64,000 nt of DNA from Leptoclinus maculatus (taxonomy: Eukaryota > Chordata > Actinopteri > Perciformes > Stichaeidae), in NCBI GenBank assembly GCA_032191485.1, contig JAVDOI010000011.1, forward strand, positions 3,270,601-3,334,600. Reading direction: 5' to 3'. Positions 56,705 to 64,000 of the stretch are shown here, piece by piece. Positions within the stretch are counted from its first letter, which is position 1; the number at the start of each line of letters is the position of its first letter. Below the pieces are notes generated by a model. The model did not search any database, was not told the origin of the DNA, and saw nothing but the letters and a program-made list of their open reading frames with translations. A program made the position numbers and the translations under genes.

Positions 56705-59163
56705 CTCGCTGCTTTGTCTGCTGCAGTGTGGAGTCTGCAATCCACAATGTCACTCTGAATGTTAACAAGTCAAAACATGTGAAACCCGCCAGATTTTTTT
56801 CATTTAATTCAGTGACGTGTGCACACTGGTGGGTCGATAATGGATGGTGGGTACTATGAAGCCACTGTGTGTAAGATTTGCAAATTTCAGATTTTACATT
56901 CAGTGGAACGGTATAGTATCAAACATGACATTGTGACACAGCGGCAATATGCGAACTAAAATATGAGTGATGAACTTTCTGCGAGTAAATTGAGATGCAT
57001 TTTTAAAACAAGTGTTGATCATGGACGGTTTAACCCGTTAAGGTGCCCTGCGGGGCAAACGTTTGCTATTGAGCCCATATAACCCCCACCTGCCACACTG
57101 TGAGCATTTTCTATATATAATCACTCCCAAGTTCACAAATAAATCAAGGACAACCAATATTCATAAGCTAGAATATCAATACTTTACTTGTTTTAGTTTG
57201 TGGCTGATTAAACACAACTTTATTTGGAATAAGCTGTTGACATCTGGTACACAATTTTAGCCGATGATGATGCAGGACCACCCAGAGTTGATATTGTACT
57301 TTAGTTCCAAACAAACTTGCAGTTAATCATATTATCAAAACCAAATGAGTGCATGCAGTGAATCAGTTGAGTTTCTTGTGACCTGATGTCACGGTCTTTC
57401 CAGAAAATGAACTACTTTTTTCCCATTAAGGGAAGTGTTTTACATTTCCACCAGCAGTTCCCGAAGTATATACTGGGTAGTTAGAAAGATCAGGCACCCT
57501 TTATGTAATATTATGCAAAGTAAAGAGCGCCATCTACAGAAACTCATAAATTAATCAAAGATGTCAAAATACCTCCCACGCAGTTTGATTTGACAGGTGA
57601 TCTCTGGAAAGGGAACCAAAGCCAAATGAAAATACACCTTGCATAGTTCAAACTGTTACACATTAATCACCATCAGAGGATACAACATCGCGATGATCTT
57701 GAATAACCATCAAACGACTTTCCACTTCTGCTTCAGCTTGTGACTTCCTACATTTCCCAGAATGACTTGGTGGCCCCCTTCAGACGAGAACACACCTGAG
57801 CTCGTTGAATGTGTGTTTTTAATTAGGTTGAAACAAATTAATCCAGTAATGATCAGATTACGCATCATCAAATCTCACAAATTGCCCCACAATTCATTTT
57901 GATTCGATTTGAACGATCTTGTTATTGACTGAACCATGAACACCTTTTTTGAATGCATTTATTCAATCTAAGATCAGGAAATATCTGTTTTCTGACAACA
58001 CCCGTGTTCTTAGTTTGCACACTATTTGCCTAAAATTGCAGTTTGCATAATATGACACATGGACACTGTGTGCAGACAGGCTGGCTCTAATTTATTTCAC
58101 CAATTTTACACTATACGCCATGCAGCACGTGTCAATAACATCATTTACTGTGACAGTATGTGTCACTAACATGTTGAATTTCTGAACCAGACACACCAGA
58201 GTGCATTGGAAATATATATTTTTTTTGGCACAGCGATTAAGATTTCCTCCATGTTCTCCTCCGTGACAGATTAGGCCGGGGCTGCAAAGTAACCACAAGA
58301 ATCTAAAAATAAACAGACACTCAGACCAGCCGTAACGTTGCAACCGAATCTCACATTAACTGCCCGCGCTGGGAATTAATGAACAGCATTTATGAAGTCT
58401 GACTTTTAATCCAAAATGGCTGAATGGGGAGAGGCAGTCTGAATCGAGTGAGATAAAAGTTGTAATCCAAATGCCTCAGGCATCCGGTCGGGTAATTAAA
58501 AAAAAGTTTGAAAAATCTATTAATAAACCTTTAATTAAAAACTACATTTTTAATATCTCAAGACCTTTTCAATTGACATTTCTAACAGGATTTGGTTGCT
58601 CGCCTGAAGCGCTTACCACTCGAGTGTGGCTGCAATACAGTACATTGAAGTGAACAGCTCATTTAACAGATTTCAATATGGACTCGGTTGTATTGTGCAG
58701 ATGACGGTAAACAGGACCCACATGAGAGGTGAGGCAGCAGAGTGTCTTCTGTGTGTGAGCAGACCGACCACGCTGACGAGACGATTTCCCCTTCTCAACA
58801 CAGGGGTTCTCCTCCCACACACAGAAAACACACAGACACACAAACCAGCTACATGTAAGAACTTACATCTAAAAATCACACACATTTTAGATGAACTGCT
58901 TCACCACGAATATCAAAGGTGAAGCCACTGTCGTGCAACAACGGTGACTCACTGATCACTTGACATATTCATGAAAGGCTGCTGGTGATACTTTGTCATT
59001 TTCTTATTGTGATCAAATCCCATTAAAGACAAAAAAAACAAAAATGCACTGGTCCTACTAACAAGTGTTGCCTGATAGGTCTCACTCCTCTGTGCCATAG
59101 AGCTCCAATGTTGTCGATTAAAAACACATCAGCGAGCCACATGGTTGCGCTGGGTGACATGAA

Positions 59164-59200
<37 letters not shown>
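59164..59200. repeat. (CA)n microsatellite
   Basis: About 17 CA units with one AT interruption. Confidence 0.96.
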
Positions 59201-59202
<2 letters not shown>

Positions 59203-61039
59203 TAGTTTAGTCTGACTCAATCCCACATACACCGTCCTGCTGCCCCAAATACTCACTAGAGCACCAAATGTGGATTAATCCACCGCTGAAAATAGTCCCA
59301 AACAAATGCACATTTGAGTCCCGTTTCAATAACTTATCCTAAAAACTAGGACATTATTTAGCTTTTTTTCTTTTTCAAAACCTGAAACCTGAAACTGTAT
59401 ATTTGAGACCTGGTTCTAAAGATTGACTGTATGGGATCGGTAGGAATTAATGAAGTGGTTGTTTTGTGGATCTGTTGACATATATTCAAAATATAGAATA
59501 ACAATGAATCCTATAAATATCTTTAGGATTCAACCACATGAAACATTCTTCGCTTTCGGAGGCAAAGTCACAAACAAAAGATAATAAACTGGAAAACAAA
59601 TGTCACTCACCACATTCATGTTTGAATCTTCAACAACAACAATCACTTTAAACCCGATCAATCATGCTGTCAACTGTGTGAGACAGTGTTTCTGTTATTA
59701 TATTTATAATGATTGCAGCGATCATAGTATTATATATATATATATTATAGTATTATTGTACATCATGAACAATATCTTAAGAGTGCTGAACAGTTACTAA
59801 TGTTTTACATGTTAATCACCATTAATGTTTTACTGAACTGACCAGGATGATGCTTTCCACTGTTTCCTGTTCCGACCTTCATCGCCACATTTGTTAGTGT
59901 TTTTTTATTTATTTTTATTTTTTCAATGGAAAAATGATTGTGAGGAACTCTTTTATTTTAATTAACTCTAGCCTGTGGTGTCTTTGTGGAGGTGTGCTTA
60001 TTCCAGTGCAGCTCAATAGAAGAAAATGTTCTTAATTCATGACTTCAGAACCTTCGACTTTGTTTCACGTACTTCTGTATTTATGTTTTTACTCCTGTAC
60101 ATACCGGCCTTTTTTTTTTTTTTTTTTTACCCTCAGGGACAACAAAGTTGAAAGGAATTGAATTGAAGTGAACTGAATAGCAAACCAAATGCACCTTGAG
60201 GAGTCTGAGGTGTCGTATCCTGCACGTTGTGTCTGCTGAATGCCTCATTTGTTAAAAACGCAGAAAAAAATGCATCAAGGATGAAGGAGGAGAGCTTTTA
60301 GTTGCGAAACCGCAAGGTGAGGGAGACAAAAACACTTGTGGATGAGAATGGAAATGGGTCAGGACACATATAGACACTCTGTGCTTCTGCTGGGTTCCCT
60401 CTCGCTGTTACTATGGTAACGTACCCTATCTCCCTACCTACCTACCTGCCTGCCTTCAGCGCACAAACTACACACCCTTAATAAGCAGCCGTGCTACAGG
60501 TTTTGCACCTGAACGCACCGATGCTGCTCGTGTTTCGGAGGAACCCCCCCGAAACACGTTTCCTTATCCTGTTTCACAGCAGAGCGTGAAGACGTAAAGT
60601 GTGTAGCGTGCGTTTGATGTCGCTGCTTAACAATCACACGCATTTGTTTGTTGGTTTTTTTTGTTTGTTTTGGGAGTGAAAACATGCGCCAACGGGATGA
60701 ATGTTTGTGAAATTTTGAAAGGCAGGAGGAAGAGTTTGATTGTGATTTTAATCAAAAAAAAAGGAGCTTGCAAGGCGATTGACAAGCAATCATGAGACAG
60801 ATGAAGAGCTAAAAATAGAGCAGAACAGCGGTAAGACTGCAAATAAACCTCTGTAGTCTGCTGGTTCAACTGCAGCTCAGTAAGACTCGGTAAGTAGAGA
60901 CTCCTGCTATCTAACTCTGACCAGATTCCAGCTTGTTGTGGACGAAGTACAAACTAACTGGACTGTGAACACTGGGAAGTGTGTCCCCTATTTTGAGCAC
61001 ACAATTGTTTTCCAAATATGGATGAAATATACCCCGGAT

Positions 61040-61119
61040 GCCGGAGCAGCAACTTCTATGGTAGAATCTCATTAGCATCGTAATAGCTTCCAGGCTCATT
61101 TGCATTTTGCCGTGAGTGA

Positions 61120-61122
<3 letters not shown>
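61040..61122. promoter_or_regulatory. Candidate upstream element with octamer site
   Basis: Non-repetitive DNA with CTCATTAGCATCGTAATAGC and GGCTCATTTGCAT (61093-61105). The latter contains an exact ATTTGCAT octamer and shares all 13 bases with 49752-49764 in intron 1. It ends directly at the long CT/poly-A tract. Regulatory role inferred. Confidence 0.33.
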
Positions 61123-61179
<57 letters not shown>

Positions 61180-61201
61180 TCTTCACTGCTGGATGGAATA
61201 A

Positions 61202-61232
<31 letters not shown>
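61123..61232. repeat. (CT)n of about 53 bases and (A)28
   Basis: CT repeat 61123-61175, then a 28-base A run 61205-61232 separated by about 30 bases. The A run may be a retroposon tail, but no body was recognised. Confidence 0.96.
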
Positions 61233-61838
61233 GAAGTAAAACTTTGAAGCACCACATTTTATTTCATTATTTAAGTTAAACAAATTGTAATTGAAAAGCA
61301 CTTTTCAATTATGCTATTTCCTCATACCGGTGACAAATGAGTCTTACAGTCGTGTCAAGCAATTATGGGAAGACACACAAAACTACAAACTAATATTTGC
61401 ACACAGGGATGACGAATTAGTGTAAATAGATTAATACAGCAAGTAGAGGCTTTTAGTTCTATTTCAGAAAGAGCCCGTGTGTGCAAAGGTGGAGTTTAAA
61501 AATCATATTTGCGCCAATATCCTGAACTCTGGGGGGTGAAGCGTGCCACCAAATACAGACAAAGATGCTGAAGGAAATGTCGGAGACAACACATAGCTGG
61601 CAAAATGAGATCCTGCTAAGTTCAGATAAAAAGGCAAACTACATATTTAAAGTGATTAACCGGGCTTTTGTGGATCCTGCTGCCCTTTCGACAAGGTGGC
61701 AACACATCCTTGTGTTGCACACGAGGATACAAACACACAGCGCAGCTTGTTAGACATTCACACTCTGCTTTTCTTATGCTGAATTCTTTGCAGCTCAGCG
61801 AGCAAAGGGTTAATATTTCCAACCAGTTCTGCCTCCGA

Positions 61839-62059
61839 CACACACACACATTCATGCACGCAAGCACACACACACACACACACACACATTCATGCACGCA
61901 AGCACACACACACACACACACACACACACGCTCATATCCCCACAACCCATCACCCCTGATCACACTCAGACTCGCGCACACTCCCACGCACACACACATG
62001 CACACACACATGCACACACACATGCACACACACATGCACACACACACATGCACACACAA
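61839..62059. repeat. CA-rich array with duplicated block and 12 bp minisatellite
   Basis: A block containing CATTCATGCACGCAAGCACA occurs twice in tandem (about 61848-61867 and 61886-61905). Further on, ATG recurs at 61998, 62010, 62022, 62034 and 62048 within CA repeats, giving a 12 bp unit. The long Thr/His and Val/Cys frames here are artefacts. Confidence 0.94.
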
Positions 62060-62084
62060 ACCCATAATTCCCAACACCACCTCC

Positions 62085-62270
62085 CCCTCTCCCTCCTCAC
62101 CCACCGCCTCCTCCTGCCTCCCTGGGCTCACCCCCCCCCCCACACCACACCACACCACCTCCTCCTCCATTCTCCATCTCTGCCCCCCCCCCCCTCCCTC
62201 CTTCCTCCTTCCTCCATCTCCTCCCTCCTCCACCACCACCACCACCACCACCACCACCGCGGCCCCCCCT
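62085..62270. repeat. C/CT-rich and (CAC)n low-complexity block
   Basis: Pyrimidine-rich stretch with 11- and 12-base C runs (62131-62141, 62183-62194), CACAC tracts and about nine CAC units (62231-62257). Confidence 0.94.
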
Positions 62271-62440
62271 CAGGTCAGTTAATAAGCGAGCCTGAGCCTG
62301 TGCCTCAGCTTGGCTGTCTGGAGGACATGCAGAGCAGTGTCTCCTGGGAATTGGCTCATGCAGAATGCTGCTCCGCCGAGAGAATGGAATTTTACCCTCG
62401 CTAGGGCTCCCAGCCGCACCGCGCAGCAGGAAACCTGACA
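62270..62440. promoter_or_regulatory. Candidate conserved non-coding island
   Basis: Between simple repeats lies about 150 bases of balanced, non-repetitive DNA: GAGCCTGAGCCTGTGCCTCA, CTGGAGGACATGCAGAGCAG, GGGAATTGGCTCATGCAGAA and CTCCGCCGAGAGAATGGAAT. An open plus frame crosses it, but the product is unrecognised and no clear acceptor/donor pair bounds it. Confidence 0.3.
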
Positions 62441-62483
62441 GACACGCACACACGCAAGCACGCCAGCACGTGCTGCAAATCAG

Positions 62484-62527
62484 CACACACACACACACTC
62501 ACACACACACACACAAACACACACACA
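62484..62527. repeat. (CA)n microsatellite
   Basis: CA repeat with CTCAC and AAAC interruptions. Confidence 0.95.
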
Positions 62528-64000
62528 TAGATAAACATAGTGGTCCCAAGAGTGTGTTTCCTGAGACATCTCCCCGTCCCTTTAAGTAAAGTGACCACTA
62601 CCTTCCAAAAAAAAACAAACACTTATTTTCCCCCTGAATCATCAAGAAGCCATCATTAACTTAATGGCGACACAGTCTTCGAGGACACACAGTTGCACAG
62701 ACGCCTGCGTTACACTCAGATGTAAACACACACGGTTACGAACGCGGGGACATCGGTGGGTACAGAGCCGCTAATGAGTCGCCCCGTAGATTTGGAAACA
62801 GTGGCTTTTTTTACACTTCTGTCTCAACTTCAAGTCTTGAGAAAGTCACCCCCCTCCTCACCCCCCCCCCTTCCTCCTCCTCCTCTTTCATTCCTCCTAA
62901 AACCTAAAACCCACAGCTCCATCTATCGGCGTCCCTGTACTACATTGTTAAAGTCTGTAGGCGATGGAGAGCAAACTCTGAGGAAAAGATTCTGTAATCA
63001 CCTTTTCACTATTTCATGCGTCGTGTTAATTAAGTGGCTGCAAACAGGTCTCGCTGTAGATAAAGAGAGCAGTTAAAAACATGTTTTTAGTATGAAAAAA
63101 AAGTAAGCAGGTATCGTGGCACAGCAGCGACAAAGAAATAAATGTCTTCTCGCTGTGACCTTTAACCCTTAATTAGCTTTTTCGTAAATCACTTTTTTTT
63201 TTCTGCGATTCAAAACGTCCCTAAATGTGACCCATTTGGTTTTAGAGACTGTGTAGTTTGGGGACAAAGTGACAGAGTTCTGATGAATCATGTTGTCCAG
63301 CAAGGCTGACTATGATTCATGCCTCCAACAGGGTTGTATTTACGCAGGAAAAACCAATGCCCACTGCATCGAGCCTGCACATGTACACGACATGCAGTCA
63401 CAGGGGGAGGGGGGGGAAATATGTTTTTGTTTTGCTGATGTGTTTTTCAAATTCTACATCTACATTAATCACAGTTATGGAAGGTGGCGAGAGAGAGCTC
63501 GGTGTTTGGGATTATATATTTTTTCTCTTGTTGATGAGATTTAGCTGAGCAAAGCAAAGGGATAAGACCCAATCCTGTTTTCTGTGGTCGCGGCATGTGT
63601 GCCGAGTCTGGACGAGATCTCCAGTGGGAGAGATCCCACCACCTTCCTGCGTAGATTACCACTGTTCCAATGGGATTAACAATCACACAGATTGTAAACC
63701 GGTGTCGCTGCAGGATTGAAATGTTCGCAGACAAGGCTCTGTCCTGGGGAGAGCTTTGGCTTTCAGGCATCTTTGAATAAGAGGCAATTATAGGAGTTCA
63801 GTGTGGTTTGGACGTAATCATAAACACGACAATTCGTACTTTTCTCTCCCCGCCGCTTGACTCAACAAGGAAATATAATCCAGAAAACTAACATTCACAC
63901 AGGAGGTGATGTGAGGTGTAATGTGTAAACACACACCCTAATTGTAAATGAGATTTCTTATTTATTTTTTCAAACTAAATGTTATTCTCCACCCCCAAAT

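Larger units (their letters stand above)
55911..64000. other. Upstream flank of ldb2, no gene recognised
   Basis: Beyond the promoter the window holds microsatellites, poly-G, a LINE-like tail and two non-repetitive islands, all listed. I see no splice-bordered exon, tRNA or rRNA gene. Stretches with nothing to report are 55920-56680, 56710-59160, 59210-60120, 60180-61040, 61240-61830 and 62530-64000. A CCTA tetranucleotide run lies at about 60434-60450, a TA-rich palindrome at about 59725-59757 and a C-rich patch at 62850-62885. Confidence 0.75.

Noticed and set aside
60434..60455. CRISPR-like or telomere-like CCTA repeats
   Set aside because: A short CTAC/CTGC tetranucleotide run only, with no spacers, and not the TTAGGG repeat.
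61622..62282. Long open frames of about 200 codons on both strands
   Set aside because: They run through CA, CAC and C-rich arrays. The residues are almost all Thr/His/Pro/Ser or Val/Cys/Gly, with no splice borders or homology.
1..64000. Prokaryotic-type systems (operons, toxin-antitoxin, phage, CRISPR)
   Set aside because: The DNA is vertebrate intron and flank. No such gene or array is visible on either strand.

Overview
This 64 kb window looks like nuclear DNA from a ray-finned fish, probably a percomorph-type teleost. It has very long introns, dense dinucleotide microsatellites (CA, GA, CT, TA), many short non-autonomous DNA transposons and tRNA-derived SINE remnants. There are no bacterial-style operons, no Shine-Dalgarno sites and no long open frames outside simple repeats. 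The species cannot be named from the sequence.

One protein-coding gene is supported: ldb2 (LIM domain-binding protein 2, CLIM1), on the minus strand. Three coding exons are present. Exon 1 holds the first 44 codons (55525-55656, ATG at 55656 in a strong Kozak context). Exon 2 is 36602-36704 and exon 3 is 7022-7194. All three have consensus GT/AG borders and compatible phases (0, then 1, then 0), and together encode the first 136 residues. This is the N-terminal part of the dimerisation domain. The remaining exons, which carry the rest of that domain, the nuclear localisation signal and the LIM-interaction domain, lie beyond base 1.

Layout: 1-7021 is the start of intron 3, with a roughly 1 kb piggyBac-like element flanked by TTAA, a hAT-like MITE with an 8 bp target duplication, and several microsatellites. 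7195-36601 is intron 2 (29.4 kb). 36705-55524 is intron 1 (18.8 kb). 55657 to about 55910 is the 5' leader and promoter-proximal DNA, with a GC-rich stretch around exon 1 and an upstream ORF overlapping the main start codon. From about 55910 to 64000 is upstream flanking DNA with no gene that I can recognise.

Only about 0.6% of the window is coding. The rest is repeat-derived DNA plus several compact, CpG-containing, non-repetitive islands that look like conserved non-coding elements. They are candidates because ldb2 encodes a developmental transcription cofactor, a gene class that usually sits among long-range enhancers. Two of the islands carry exact TGATTGACAG (PBX-MEIS/PREP) decamers and two carry octamer (ATTTGCAT) sites. 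I found no evidence for a new multi-gene system. The most useful leads are the ldb2 upstream ORF, the candidate regulatory islands, the complete transposon copies with readable target duplications, and the skew of long poly-G runs to one strand.
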